This document shows, in pieces, positions 9,056 through 17,739 of a stretch of 59,737 nt of DNA. The position numbers and the translations under genes were made by a program. This DNA comes from Bacillus sp. J37 (lineage in GTDB: Bacteria; Bacillota; Bacilli; Bacillales; Bacillaceae): NCBI RefSeq assembly GCF_000518865.1, contig NZ_JAEK01000026.1, positions 1 through 59,737 on the forward strand, written 5' to 3'. A model generated the notes under the pieces. The model had not been told where the DNA came from. It saw only the letters and a list, made by a program, of their open reading frames with translations, and searched no databases. Positions within the stretch are counted from its first letter, which is position 1. Each line of letters starts with the position of its first letter.

Positions 9056-9090
9056 ATTGGGAGAAATATATACAGTATAGGTGGGGAATA

Positions 9091-9300
9091 TGAAATGATA
9101 CCGTAATCATACAAGAAAGTGATCGAATTAAAATAAAAGTTGGTTGAAAAACAAAGAAAAGTGGTTGAATCAGGTGGTGAGAGTAAGGAGTTGGTCGAAA
9201 AAAGTGAAATGATACCGTAATCATACAAGAAAGTGATCGAATTAAAATAAAAGTTGGTTGAAAAACAAGAAAATGTGGTTGAATCAGGAGGTGCGAGTAC
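9091..9300. repeat. Tandem 114-bp direct repeat, two copies
   Basis: Two direct copies begin at 9091 and 9205 (period 114 bp), each starting TGAAATGATACCGTAATCAT. They are nearly identical for about 95 bp. Each contains an AAGTTGGTTGAAAAACA unit and a GTGGTTGAATCAGG unit. The family recurs at the start of the window. The minus strand stays open through the array in two frames, but codon use and the repeat nature make coding unlikely. Confidence 0.85.
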
Positions 9301-9408
9301 ACTATCTCCAATAATAGAGTACATATTTTCGTCACAGCTTCCCAAAACTAGCACCACCTCCCCTCACTTTGATATAATGCAACTATTAAATCTGAAAGGG
9401 TGTACAAG

Positions 9409-9729
9409 ATGTACGAAATGAAAGAAATAACAGCTGAAGAAGTGCAACGCAAGTTAGAAAATGGTGAGAACATTGAATTAATTGATGTTCGTGAAGATGA
9501 TGAAGTAGAAGCTGGAATGATTCCGCAAGCACGCCATATTCGTATGAATGATATTCCAGAGCAGCTAGATGCACTTGATAAAGACAAAGAGACGATTTTC
9601 ATTTGCCGTTCTGGCGGACGCAGTGCAAATGTATGTGCTTATTTACAGGATAAAGGTTATGATGTTGTGAACATGGTAGGCGGAATGCTTGACTATAAAG
9701 GGAAAACAAAGCCAAAGAGTGAGCTCTAA
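9409..9729 (+). CDS. ytwF: Rhodanese-like domain protein YtwF
   Basis: This 106-residue protein is a single rhodanese domain that carries sulfur (persulfide) on a cysteine. The CH2-type start motif is IELIDVREDDE near residues 22-32. The active-site loop is CRSGGRS with Cys66. GAAAGGG at 9394-9400 favours the ATG at 9409 over the GTG at 9400. It follows leuS as in B. subtilis. The sulfur acceptor is unknown. It ends at a hairpin shared with the convergent gene. Confidence 0.9.
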   Translation: MYEMKEITAEEVQRKLENGENIELIDVREDDEVEAGMIPQARHIRMNDIPEQLDALDKDKETIFICRSGGRSANVCAYLQDKGYDVVNMVGGMLDYKGKTKPKSEL

Positions 9730-9739
9730 GGTGAAAAAT

Positions 9740-9779
9740 AAACGTGCTTGTCCAAAAGACAAGCACGTTTATCTTTTTT
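9740..9779. terminator. Bidirectional terminator between ytwF and cse60-like gene
   Basis: AAACGTGCTTGTC and GACAAGCACGTTT pair perfectly around CAAAA, followed by ATCTTTTTT on the plus strand. The stem reaches the stop codon of the minus-strand gene. Confidence 0.85.
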
Positions 9780-9957
9780 CATGATAAATAATGAGGGCTG
9801 AGTAGCAATAAATTTGCTCACCGTCTTCATCGGTTGAAAAAGCAACATTGTATTTAATATCTCTTATTTGATTTTCCTCAAGCTCCTCTAAAAATTCATT
9901 GATTTCTTCTTCTAAGTCTTTTTCATGTTCTTCATCAAATAATGCAACCTTTAACAT
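9769..9957 (-). CDS. Small acidic protein, Cse60-like (YteV)
   Basis: This 62-residue acidic protein starts MLKVALFDEEHEKDLEEEIN and ends with DGEQIYCYSALIIYHEKR. It resembles the Bacillus sporulation-specific protein Cse60/YteV by size and sequence pattern from memory. It is predicted to be alpha-beta with a strongly charged first helix. The molecular role of the family is unknown; in B. subtilis cse60 is a mother-cell (sigma-E) gene. The start has GGATG upstream on the minus strand. Confidence 0.7.
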   Translation of the reverse strand: MLKVALFDEEHEKDLEEEINEFLEELEENQIRDIKYNVAFSTDEDGEQIYCYSALIIYHEKR

Positions 9958-10062
9958 ACGTTGTCACATCCTTTTGAAAATACTAGTTACCTACACTATA
10001 TTAGGCATCATCCTTGTGTATACCTAGTTTTTGAAAAAGAAAAGTCAAAGACAATCAGATCA

Positions 10063-11337
10063 TCAATATCTGATGGAAATAGCGTGTAAAGCTGCATTTG
10101 TTCCGGCCAGACGACCTGTTACAAGAGCAGATGTAATGTTATAACCACCTGTATATCCGTGTATATCCAGAATTTCTCCACAGAAATATAAGCCATTTAT
10201 TAATTTTGAGGCCATTTCTTTCGGATGGATTTCCTTAACGGATACACCGCCACCGGTTACAAACGCTTTTTCAATTGATAATGTTCCATGAACCTCAAAC
10301 TGAAATTGTTTGCAATCTTTCACAAAAAAGCGAAGTTTTTCATTTGAAAGATTATCATAAGTAATGAGTGGATCTATCTCATTTTTTTCTAATAAAAATA
10401 GTAAATATCGTTCAGGTAGCAATCCTTTAAGAACATTTTTGATTGCTTTCTTAGCATCCGATTTTAAATCTTTTACAATTGATTGAAACAGCTGCTCTTC
10501 ATTTGTGTCGGGTAGAGCATCAATGCTGACAGTAATTGCATTTGTTTTGTCTTTTTTCATCGCCTTCACAACATATTGACTACATCTAAGGACAGCAGGA
10601 CCTGATATACCGAAATGGGTAAAAATCATGTCCATTTTATGAGTGATGATCGCTTTTCCCTTTGGATTTAGCACGCTTAATGCAACATTACGGAGAGAAA
10701 GTCCTTGAAGTATTTTCTCTTGGATAAATGGTTCATTTGAAGTAATAGGAACCTCTGTTGGAAACAGCTCCGTAATCGTATGTCCTGCTTTTGCCGCCCA
10801 AGCGTACCCGTCACCTGTGCTTCCGGTGTGTGGCACACTCTTGCCGCCAACAGCAAGCACAATAGATTTAGTTAAAATGGTTTCACCGCTAATTAATTCA
10901 ACACTTTGTACTTGATTTTCATGATAATGAACATCCCTTACGGGTTCGTTTGTTCTCACTTCGACATTTAGTCGTTTTAATTCACTAATTAAGGCATCAA
11001 CGACTGATTGGGCCTTGTCTGTGACAGGAAACATACGACCGTGATCTTCTTCTTTTAATTGAATCCCTAAGTTTTCAAAGAATAAAATAATGTCCTCATT
11101 ACTAAATTCAGAGAAAGCACTATAGAGGAAGCGCCCATTACCTGGTATGTGCTTGATGATTTCATCAATAGGCAGCCGGTTTGTCACATTACAACGGCCA
11201 CCTCCCGAGATGGCTAATTTTCTACCTAATTTGTTTCCTTTATCTATGAGGAGAACCTTTGCCCTTTTTTCACCGGCTGCAATTGCAGCCATCAAACCTG
11301 AAGGACCTCCGCCAATTACGACTACATCATATGTCAT
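10063..11337 (-). CDS. ytfP: FAD-dependent oxidoreductase, HI0933/YtfP family
   Basis: This 424-residue flavoprotein has the Rossmann FAD motif [17 protein letters not shown] at the N-terminus and [19 protein letters not shown] near residues 37-55, typical of the HI0933-like family. The C-terminal FAD motif [19 protein letters not shown] lies near 385. [19 protein letters not shown] near 160 is also conserved. The family is widespread with an unsettled substrate, so only the fold and cofactor are secure. It is transcribed divergently from murJ with 188 bases between them. Position matches ytfP in B. subtilis. Confidence 0.9.
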   Translation of the reverse strand: MTYDVVVIGGGPSGLMAAIAAGEKRAKVLLIDKGNKLGRKLAISGGGRCNVTNRLPIDEIIKHIPGNGRFLYSAFSEFSNEDIILFFENLGIQLKEEDHGRMFPVTDKAQSVVDALISELKRLNVEVRTNEPVRDVHYHENQVQSVELISGETILTKSIVLAVGGKSVPHTGSTGDGYAWAAKAGHTITELFPTEVPITSNEPFIQEKILQGLSLRNVALSVLNPKGKAIITHKMDMIFTHFGISGPAVLRCSQYVVKAMKKDKTNAITVSIDALPDTNEEQLFQSIVKDLKSDAKKAIKNVLKGLLPERYLLFLLEKNEIDPLITYDNLSNEKLRFFVKDCKQFQFEVHGTLSIEKAFVTGGGVSVKEIHPKEMASKLINGLYFCGEILDIHGYTGGYNITSALVTGRLAGTNAALHAISIRY

Positions 11338-11525
11338 TAATTTTTCACACCTTTATTTCTTCGTCTGCTTTAATATTATAGCTAAAGCTCTAGAAAAGTA
11401 AAAACAAGATACGTTACTTTTTATGTAGAAGTTTATGAAACCATACAATGATGTGGTATACAAGAAGGTTTATGGTAAAATAGAAAAGTTGAATCTTCAT
11501 AGAGAAGAATGGTGAATAAGAAAAT

Positions 11526-13157
11526 ATGTCAAATAAATTATTAAGAGGTACCTTTGTCTTAACATTAGGAACCTATATATCAAGAATATTGGGAATGATT
11601 TATTTAATTCCATTTGCGGCGATGGTCGGAACAAATGGTGGGGGATTATTTCAAACTGGGTATGCCCAATACACAATTTTCCTTAGTATAGCGACAGCGG
11701 GATTTCCAGCAGCTGTTTCCAAATTTGTATCGAAATATAATGCAGTTGGTGACTATGAAACAAGCAGGAGAATGTTCAAAGCAGGTATTTTCGTCATGCT
11801 TGCAACAGGGTTTATTGCTTTTGCCATTTTGTATATGCTTGCACCTCAATTTGCAATCATGTCTCTCGCTGAAAACGAGCTTAACGGAATCACAGTTGAG
11901 GATGCAACACTTGTGATTCGGATGGTAAGTATCGCTCTTATTGTTGTTCCTTTAATGAGTTTAATTAGAGGATTCTTTCAAGGACATCAGTCAATGGGAC
12001 CAACAGCTGTATCACAGGTTGTGGAACAATTAGTTAGGATCGTGTTTCTTTTAGCTTCGACATACTTAATAATGAATGTGTTAAATGGCGGACTTGTTTT
12101 AGCGGTTGGCTATGCGACTTTTGCAGCTTTTGTTGGCGCAATTGGTGGATTAATCGTTCTGTTTATTTATTGGATCCGTCGCAAACATACACTTTTAGCC
12201 ATGAAAGAAAATGTGGTGGAGACAGTATCTATGCCTTTAGGGAAAATGTTTAGAGAGGTATTTAGATATGCAGGACCGTTTGTTTTTGTTGGCCTGGCCA
12301 TCCCGATTTATAATTATATTGATACCGTTACGTTTAATAGGGCGATGCTACATGTCGGAAATGACCAATCATACACTATGGATATGTATTCTGTACTCCT
12401 TTTGTATGTACCAAAACTTGTCATGATACCTGTTTCATTGGCTACCGCTTTTGGATTAACGTTAATTCCAACGATTACGGAGTCTTTTACAAATAATAAC
12501 CGTGTACTTCTGCATAAGCAAATTGATCAAACTTTGCAATTAATTATGCTGCTTGTATTACCTGCGGTTGTAGGCCTTTCTATCTTAGCAGGACCCGCTT
12601 ATAATGTATTTTATGCAGGTACTTCGGAAGAAATTGGGAAGCAAATCTTAATGTGGTACGCACCAGTAGCATTACTGTTTTCACTTTTTACAGTTAATGC
12701 TGCGATTCTGCAAGGATTAAATAAACAAAAACTTGCTGTCATTAGTTTAGTTATTGGAATTATTGTGAAGTTAGCATTAAATACAACATTAATCGAGCTA
12801 TACGAAGGAGTAGGTTCGATCCTGGCTACAGCTGCAGGATATCTAGTTTCATTAATTTACGGGTTTGCAATGATTAAACGCCATTCAGGATATTCATTTA
12901 GGTTATTAGTAAAAAGAACGGTTCTGATCTCTATGTTATGTATGTTTATGGGGTTAGCTGTTTCGGTTATGCAATCCATATTAGGCATTTTCATCAACTA
13001 TGCTGATGGAAGAACGAATGCGGTAATTGTAACGTGTGTTTCGGTAGCAATTGGAGGAGCCATTTACTTATACTTAGCATACCGTTCACACCTCCTGGAA
13101 AAAATAATGGGCAACCGACTTAATCGTTTCTTACCAAAAAGGAGATCTGTTGAATAG
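11526..13157 (+). CDS. murJ: Lipid II flippase MurJ (YtgP), MVF/MOP family
   Basis: This 543-residue protein has about fourteen transmembrane segments and belongs to the polysaccharide/MVF exporter family. B. subtilis YtgP, the same family at the same locus, is a lipid II flippase (MurJ) that moves the peptidoglycan precursor across the membrane. The N-terminus LLRGTFVLTLGTYISRILGM is typical of the family, as is RGFFQGHQSMGPTAVSQVVEQ near residue 150. Arg-rich loops are cytosolic. The ribosome-binding site is weak. A terminator follows at 13245-13270. Confidence 0.9.
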   Translation: MSNKLLRGTFVLTLGTYISRILGMIYLIPFAAMVGTNGGGLFQTGYAQYTIFLSIATAGFPAAVSKFVSKYNAVGDYETSRRMFKAGIFVMLATGFIAFAILYMLAPQFAIMSLAENELNGITVEDATLVIRMVSIALIVVPLMSLIRGFFQGHQSMGPTAVSQVVEQLVRIVFLLASTYLIMNVLNGGLVLAVGYATFAAFVGAIGGLIVLFIYWIRRKHTLLAMKENVVETVSMPLGKMFREVFRYAGPFVFVGLAIPIYNYIDTVTFNRAMLHVGNDQSYTMDMYSVLLLYVPKLVMIPVSLATAFGLTLIPTITESFTNNNRVLLHKQIDQTLQLIMLLVLPAVVGLSILAGPAYNVFYAGTSEEIGKQILMWYAPVALLFSLFTVNAAILQGLNKQKLAVISLVIGIIVKLALNTTLIELYEGVGSILATAAGYLVSLIYGFAMIKRHSGYSFRLLVKRTVLISMLCMFMGLAVSVMQSILGIFINYADGRTNAVIVTCVSVAIGGAIYLYLAYRSHLLEKIMGNRLNRFLPKRRSVE

Positions 13158-13193
13158 ATAACACCATAGAAAGCTAGTACGTGTAAAGGAAAA

Positions 13194-13270
13194 AACCTAG
13201 ATTCTTAATGGGCATACAATTAGAATCAACAAGGTTTGGGGAAGAGACTCGGTATAACCGAGTCTTTTTA
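13194..13270 (+). terminator. Two consecutive hairpins after murJ, the second a terminator
   Basis: The first hairpin pairs GATTCTTAAT with ATTAGAATC. The second pairs AGACTCGGT with ACCGAGTCT around ATA, followed by TTTTTA, and is a good intrinsic terminator. Confidence 0.8.
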
Positions 13271-13315
13271 AATAAAGGATATATTTGTAAAAATGTACCT
13301 TGAAAACTATTTTTA

Positions 13316-13348
13316 AACAGATAGTGGAGTGTAATGGAACGTCCTTGT
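13316..13348. repeat. Possible remnant of repeat family B
   Basis: AGATAGTGGAG followed closely by TAATGGAACG resembles the two ends of the 145-bp repeat at 32331-32475 joined with the middle lost. The match is short, so the call is tentative. Confidence 0.3.
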
Positions 13349-13418
13349 TCTTTGTTTAACTGTCTATAAACGACATAGTATTAGTAAACACAGCCTAAAT
13401 CAAAAAGGAGTTTAAAAC

Positions 13419-14147
13419 ATGAGAATTGACAAGCTATTATCTAACATAGGCTTTGGGAGTCGAAAAGAAGTAAAGCAATTACTCAAAAAAGGAGTCGTAA
13501 AAATAGATGGACAGCCTGTAAAAGACCCAAAAACACATGTTGACCCTGATCAACAAGAGGTTATGGTAAATGAAGAGGTAGTTGAGTACAAAGAGTTTGT
13601 TTATTTGCTCATGAATAAACCTGCAGGCTATTTATCTGCAACAGAAGATGAATACCAAGAAACAGTCATTGATCTACTAGAAATGGAGGATGCTGTGCTT
13701 CAACCATTTCCAGTCGGCCGTCTTGATAAAGATACAGAAGGATTACTGTTATTAACAAATGATGGACAACTCTCCCATCAACTTCTTTCACCGAAAAAGC
13801 ATGTACCGAAAACCTATTACGCTGTAATTCTTGGTGAAGTAACAAATGATGATATCGCTGCATTTAAAAAGGGCGTAGAGTTAGATGACGGGTATGTAAC
13901 AAAGCCGGCTAATCTTGAGATTATATCGTCAGGAAATCAATCCATCATCCATGTGACAATCACAGAAGGGAAATTCCATCAAGTAAAAAGAATGTTTGAA
14001 TCAGTAGGGAAAAAAGTTACGTATCTTAAAAGAATTTCGATGGGGCCGATTGTTCTGGATGAAGAAGAACTAAAAACAGGTGAATATAGAGAGCTAACTG
14101 AGGAAGAGGTTCAGATACTAAGAGAGGCAAAACCTATAGAACTATAG
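13419..14147 (+). CDS. ytzG: 16S rRNA pseudouridine synthase, RsuA family (YtzG)
   Basis: This 242-residue enzyme isomerises a uridine in rRNA to pseudouridine. An S4 RNA-binding domain covers residues 1-58 (MRIDKLLSNIGFGSRKEVK). The catalytic domain has GRLDKDTEGLLLLTNDG near 102-118, whose Asp is the nucleophile. The C-terminal KVTYLKRISMGPI motif is typical of the RsuA/RluB/E/F group. By locus and length it matches B. subtilis YtzG. AAGGAG precedes the ATG. It is monocistronic with its own terminator. The exact target position is inferred from the family, not seen. Confidence 0.9.
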   Translation: MRIDKLLSNIGFGSRKEVKQLLKKGVVKIDGQPVKDPKTHVDPDQQEVMVNEEVVEYKEFVYLLMNKPAGYLSATEDEYQETVIDLLEMEDAVLQPFPVGRLDKDTEGLLLLTNDGQLSHQLLSPKKHVPKTYYAVILGEVTNDDIAAFKKGVELDDGYVTKPANLEIISSGNQSIIHVTITEGKFHQVKRMFESVGKKVTYLKRISMGPIVLDEEELKTGEYRELTEEEVQILREAKPIEL

Positions 14148-14231
14148 TTAGGAATAAAAGTGCAAGCGTTGGATATTTAAGCGCTTATCCACAGTTCAAG
14201 AATTTTATCATTTCCTAAACGACAAAAAAAG

Positions 14232-14261
14232 AGGAACCTTTTAACAGAAAGGTTCCTTTAT
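14232..14261 (+). terminator. ytzG terminator
   Basis: AGGAACCTTT and AAAGGTTCCT pair around TAACAG, followed by TTATAT. The region also serves the convergent ytzE gene. Confidence 0.8.
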
Positions 14262-14292
14262 ATGTATAGGGATCTAATTTTCACACTAAAAT

Positions 14293-14514
14293 TTAAGAAG
14301 ACATCTTAACCTTTTTCTTTGTAGTGGCCCATTTACCTCTTGTTGGGCTGTGAACCAAATCGTTATATGCTAACACATTTAAGTCCCGCTGTATTGTTCT
14401 GGGAGTAATTCCAAATTCATCAACGAGTTGCTGTGTCGTCACAGTTCCCCGCTCACTTATAAACATGTAGACTGATTTAATTCTGGTTAGCATACGGTTT
14501 GTTGAAGGTTTCAA
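14293..14514 (-). CDS. ytzE: DeoR-type HTH transcriptional regulator YtzE
   Basis: The 73-residue protein is little more than a DeoR-type winged helix: GTVTTQQLVDEFGITPRTIQ is the helix-turn-helix, near residues 23-42. It lacks the sugar-phosphate-binding domain of full DeoR proteins, as in B. subtilis YtzE. The start is taken as TTG at 14514 because AAGGAG lies ten bases upstream and it gives the N-terminus KPSTNRMLTRIKSVYMF; a longer reading frame to 14577 has no such signal. Targets are unknown. It is divergent from the ythPQ transporter genes 330 bases away, which may be coincidence. Confidence 0.85.
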   Translation of the reverse strand: MKPSTNRMLTRIKSVYMFISERGTVTTQQLVDEFGITPRTIQRDLNVLAYNDLVHSPTRGKWATTKKKVKMSS

Positions 14515-14845
14515 AAAACCACTCCTTATCGTTTGATCGCACTGGCAATGCCTACTACAACCTTTCGATGACTGCAACTTCAGATGTCACTTCATACATA
14601 TTTAGTTTTTGCGGTTAAACGTTACAACAATATTTTACACGATTTCGACAGTAATAATCCATAGAAAAGATTCAATTTACACAATATTTACATATTAATA
14701 TGTTAAAAAGCCTGCACGCGCGTACTTAACACACTAAATCTATATGATTATTGTTCTGAATAGTATGACAATAAAATGAAAAAACTTCAAGTTTTTTGAA
14801 TCCTTTTTATGTTATTTCCGTATAAAAATTAAGGAGGAAAAGCAG
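14515..14845. other. Intergenic region between ytzE and ythP
   Basis: This 331-base AT-rich gap between divergent genes must hold both promoters. I see no convincing repeat, RNA or ORF. An AAGGAGG ribosome-binding site for ythP is present at its end (14832-14838). Confidence 0.5.
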
Positions 14846-15550
14846 ATGAGTATCTTAACTGTGAAGATTGAAGAAGCTGGTTATGATGAAAAGGCACCGG
14901 TGATAAAAGACGTTGAATTTATCCTGAACAAAGGTGAAATGATTGGACTAATTGGACCCAATGGTGCTGGAAAGAGTACAACCATTAAGACATTACTAGG
15001 TGTTATGGAATATGTAAAAGGGACAGTAACGAAGCAGGATCAAAGTGTATATGCTTATATTCCGGAAAAACCGATTTTCTATGATCATTTGACATTATGG
15101 GAACATCTTGATTTAATCGCTTCTATCAATAAGATAGACGATACCATATTAAATGAACGTGCTCATACCTATTTGAAAACATTTAAAATGGAAAAGGTAA
15201 AACATGATATGCCTGCTACTTTTTCTAAAGGGATGCAGCAGAAAGCGATGATCATCCAAGCATTGATTCTAAGGCCTGATTTTTATATTGTAGATGAACC
15301 TTTTATCGGCCTTGATCCCAGTGCGATTAAGAGGTTTTTAATGATTATAGAGGAAGAAAGAAAACGAGGTGCAGGTGTATTAATGTGTACACATGTTCTT
15401 GATACAGCTGAAAAAATTTGTGACCGTTTTTTGCTTGTGTCAGAAGGGAGAATTGTTGCTAGAGGGACAGTTGATGATATAAGAGAAAAGACAGGTTTAG
15501 AGAATGGGTCATTATTAGATTGCTTTTATCTAATTGAAGAAGGTCTTTAA
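14846..15550 (+). CDS. ythP: ABC transporter ATP-binding protein, EcsA-like (YthP)
   Basis: This 234-residue cytoplasmic ATPase powers the membrane protein encoded next. Walker A GPNGAGKST is near residues 38-46. The signature is atypical: FSKGMQQK near 127-134 instead of LSGGQ, as in EcsA. Walker B FYIVDEPFIGLDP follows near 148-160 and the H-loop is in MCTHVLD. It resembles EcsA of the B. subtilis Ecs transporter and matches ythP by position. The stop is one base before the ATG of ythQ, so they are coexpressed. Substrate unknown. Confidence 0.9.
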   Translation: MSILTVKIEEAGYDEKAPVIKDVEFILNKGEMIGLIGPNGAGKSTTIKTLLGVMEYVKGTVTKQDQSVYAYIPEKPIFYDHLTLWEHLDLIASINKIDDTILNERAHTYLKTFKMEKVKHDMPATFSKGMQQKAMIIQALILRPDFYIVDEPFIGLDPSAIKRFLMIIEEERKRGAGVLMCTHVLDTAEKICDRFLLVSEGRIVARGTVDDIREKTGLENGSLLDCFYLIEEGL

Positions 15551-15551
15551 G

Positions 15552-16712
15552 ATGAGTGGTTATAATATATGGTGGTTACGTGCAAAGCGAGATGGGCTTT
15601 ATCAATTTAATATTATACGGTCTGTTTTCGATTGGACCATCATTGTATATCTATTCATTCCGGCAATGATTTTTGCTGGAATTGCCTATAAATCCTGGTG
15701 GGTTTCCATCCCAAGTTGGCTCTCCCCTTTTCCATACGAGCTCTTTTTTCTGGTTTGTTTTTTCTTCAGCTGGCAGGGAGGAATCCGAACGTTTATGGAG
15801 GAGGCAGATCAACTTACACTTCTTCAGTTTCCTAGTATGATTTATACAATAAGATATATCGGTGTGATCTATTCGTGGGGCTTGATTATAGGAAAATGGA
15901 TATTGATCTCTATATGGCTATATCCTTTACTTAATCATTTTCCAGAGCTAGAAGCAGTACACTTTTATTTATACGTCATATTCTTTTTTAGTTTAAATGT
16001 GTTCCTTACAACGTATAAGCAAATCATTTATCGTTATGGATTATTGAGAAAAATTCCTATTCATTGCATTGTTTTTAGTTTTATTTCTGTATTGGTTTAT
16101 GTCAATCTATTCAACTCGATAAACTGGTTAATCACCATGATTTCATTTATTTTTATTATTTATGCCATTTGGCAAGCGAAAATCTATCAGTCTCAACTAG
16201 GAACATTCTATGCTGATTTTGAGAAAGAACAGCGAATTAAGGTTAAATTTATCTCCTTATTTTTTGCTATTAACCCTGAAGTTTATATGCCAAAAGCAAA
16301 GAAACAGAAGAAACGTTCGTGGGTATTATGGAGACACTCTACTAGAATCCTACAAGAGCGATCACCGGAAAATGGCGTTACTGAGCTTTTTATCAAAGCT
16401 TTCCTACGTGATAAATCGAATATATTTCGTTATCTGCAACTTCTCTCTGTTACCACCGTTATTATTTTTGCTGTGCCGATATGGTTTAAATGGCTGGTGT
16501 TTATCGCATTTTTCTTTTTCTTTAGTATGTGGATAGGAATGTTGTTCCAGGAATTGGTAAAACAAAATCCATACTTGTCAATTGACTATGGAAAAGAAGA
16601 TTATATGTTTAAAGCTAAGAAAAAATGTGAAAATCGATTCGTCTATCCTGCTCTGATTGTTGTGTTCCTTGAAACATGTTTATCTACTTCCATTTCCATT
16701 ATGTTTTTCTAG
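15552..16712 (+). CDS. ythQ: ABC transporter permease, EcsB-like (YthQ)
   Basis: This 386-residue membrane protein has about eight to ten hydrophobic segments, two in each of several clusters, with a long basic cytoplasmic stretch near residues 215-270. The size and pattern match EcsB-type ABC permeases. ATG 15552 is preferred because GAAGAAGG lies at correct spacing inside the end of ythP; a TTG at 15534 is also in frame. The pair may export peptides or affect membrane protein processing, as reported for Ecs, but this is inference. Confidence 0.85.
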   Translation: MSGYNIWWLRAKRDGLYQFNIIRSVFDWTIIVYLFIPAMIFAGIAYKSWWVSIPSWLSPFPYELFFLVCFFFSWQGGIRTFMEEADQLTLLQFPSMIYTIRYIGVIYSWGLIIGKWILISIWLYPLLNHFPELEAVHFYLYVIFFFSLNVFLTTYKQIIYRYGLLRKIPIHCIVFSFISVLVYVNLFNSINWLITMISFIFIIYAIWQAKIYQSQLGTFYADFEKEQRIKVKFISLFFAINPEVYMPKAKKQKKRSWVLWRHSTRILQERSPENGVTELFIKAFLRDKSNIFRYLQLLSVTTVIIFAVPIWFKWLVFIAFFFFFSMWIGMLFQELVKQNPYLSIDYGKEDYMFKAKKKCENRFVYPALIVVFLETCLSTSISIMFF

Positions 16713-16843
16713 TCTCTTTCTTCGTAATTGTCATAAAGGTGTGCTAGGCTATAATCTATAGACAAAAAGTTTATTTGTTTACATACTAAATATCATATAT
16801 TTGTATACAATGTAAGGAATGGAACTATCGGAGGGAAAATGTA

Positions 16844-17590
16844 TTGATTATTTTAAAGAGTAAACGTGAAATTGAACTCATGCACAAAGCTGGTCAACTA
16901 TTAGCAGATTGTCACAAAGAAATTGCTAAGTTGATAAAGCCGGGTATAACAACGTTGGAAATCGATGCTTTTGTTGAAAACTACCTGAAAAAGCATGAAG
17001 CAACTCCAGAGCAAAAAGGATACAAAGGTTATGAATATGCAACATGTGCGTCCATTAACGATGAAATATGTCATGGCTTTCCGAGAAAAACTCCTTTAAA
17101 GAGCGGAGATATTGTGACTATTGATATGGTTGTTAACCTCAATGGTGCACTTGCAGACTCTGCATGGTCATATGCAGTTGGCGATATATCGTCTGAGGCA
17201 AAGAGGCTATTACAAGTAACAGAAGAAGCTTTGAGTAAAGGGATCGAACAATCCGTTGTAGGAAATCGCCTTGGTGATATAGGACATGCGATTCAATCGT
17301 TTGTTGAAGCAGAAGGTTTTTCGGTTGTAAGAGATTTTACCGGTCATGGCATTGGCAGAACCATTCACGAACCGCCAACGATCCTCCACTATGGAGACGC
17401 TAATAAAGGGCAAAGGCTTAAAGAAGGCATGGTTATAACAATAGAACCAATGGTAAACATCGGTGCATGGGAATCCAAAATGGACAGTAACGGCTGGACT
17501 GCCAGAACAAGAGATGGAAAACTCTCTGCCCAATATGAGCATACAATTGCGATTACGAAAGAAGGACCATTTATTTTAACAAAACAGTGA
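16844..17590 (+). CDS. Methionine aminopeptidase, type I (YflG/MapB-like)
   Basis: This 248-residue metalloenzyme removes the N-terminal methionine from new proteins. Family motifs are present: CHGFP, the metal-ligand DMVVNLNGALADSAW (Asp pair), GHGIGRTIHEPP (His), IEPMV (Glu) and QYEHTIAIT (Glu). It is closer to the second Bacillus enzyme, YflG (MapB), than to the ribosomal-operon Map by its N-terminus. The start is TTG at 16844 with CGGAGGG upstream. It is not at this locus in B. subtilis as I recall, so it is a local insertion. Confidence 0.92.
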   Translation: MIILKSKREIELMHKAGQLLADCHKEIAKLIKPGITTLEIDAFVENYLKKHEATPEQKGYKGYEYATCASINDEICHGFPRKTPLKSGDIVTIDMVVNLNGALADSAWSYAVGDISSEAKRLLQVTEEALSKGIEQSVVGNRLGDIGHAIQSFVEAEGFSVVRDFTGHGIGRTIHEPPTILHYGDANKGQRLKEGMVITIEPMVNIGAWESKMDSNGWTARTRDGKLSAQYEHTIAITKEGPFILTKQ

Positions 17591-17606
17591 TATTTTCTAA
17601 AAAGGA

Positions 17607-17644
17607 AAGGGCCAGATCGGAAAATCGATCTGGCCCTACTTTAA
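17607..17644 (+). terminator. Terminator after the methionine aminopeptidase gene
   Basis: GGGCCAGATCG and CGATCTGGCCC form an 11-bp stem with an AAAAT-type loop. The following T tract (TACTTTAAT) is weak. Confidence 0.7.
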
Positions 17645-17686
17645 TCCTTTAAGAAAGTTAACTGTATTAAAGGATTAAAGTATAAG

Positions 17687-17735
17687 AAAAGACATGAACT
17701 TCCGCCACTCTTGGCGGTAAGTCGTGTTTTTCTAA
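17687..17735 (-). terminator. Terminator of pbuO
   Basis: The stem centres on CCGCC-actctt-GGCGG with partial pairing beyond, and on the minus strand is followed by an AT-rich tract. It lies just beyond the minus-strand stop codon. Confidence 0.65.
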
Positions 17736-17739
17736 CTTT

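Noticed and set aside
9006-9357. Two minus-strand ORFs of 101-109 codons across the tandem repeat
   Set aside because: They lie inside a 114-bp tandem repeat, are open in two frames at once, lack ribosome-binding sites and extend into the leuS terminator; the openness comes from AT-rich repeats.
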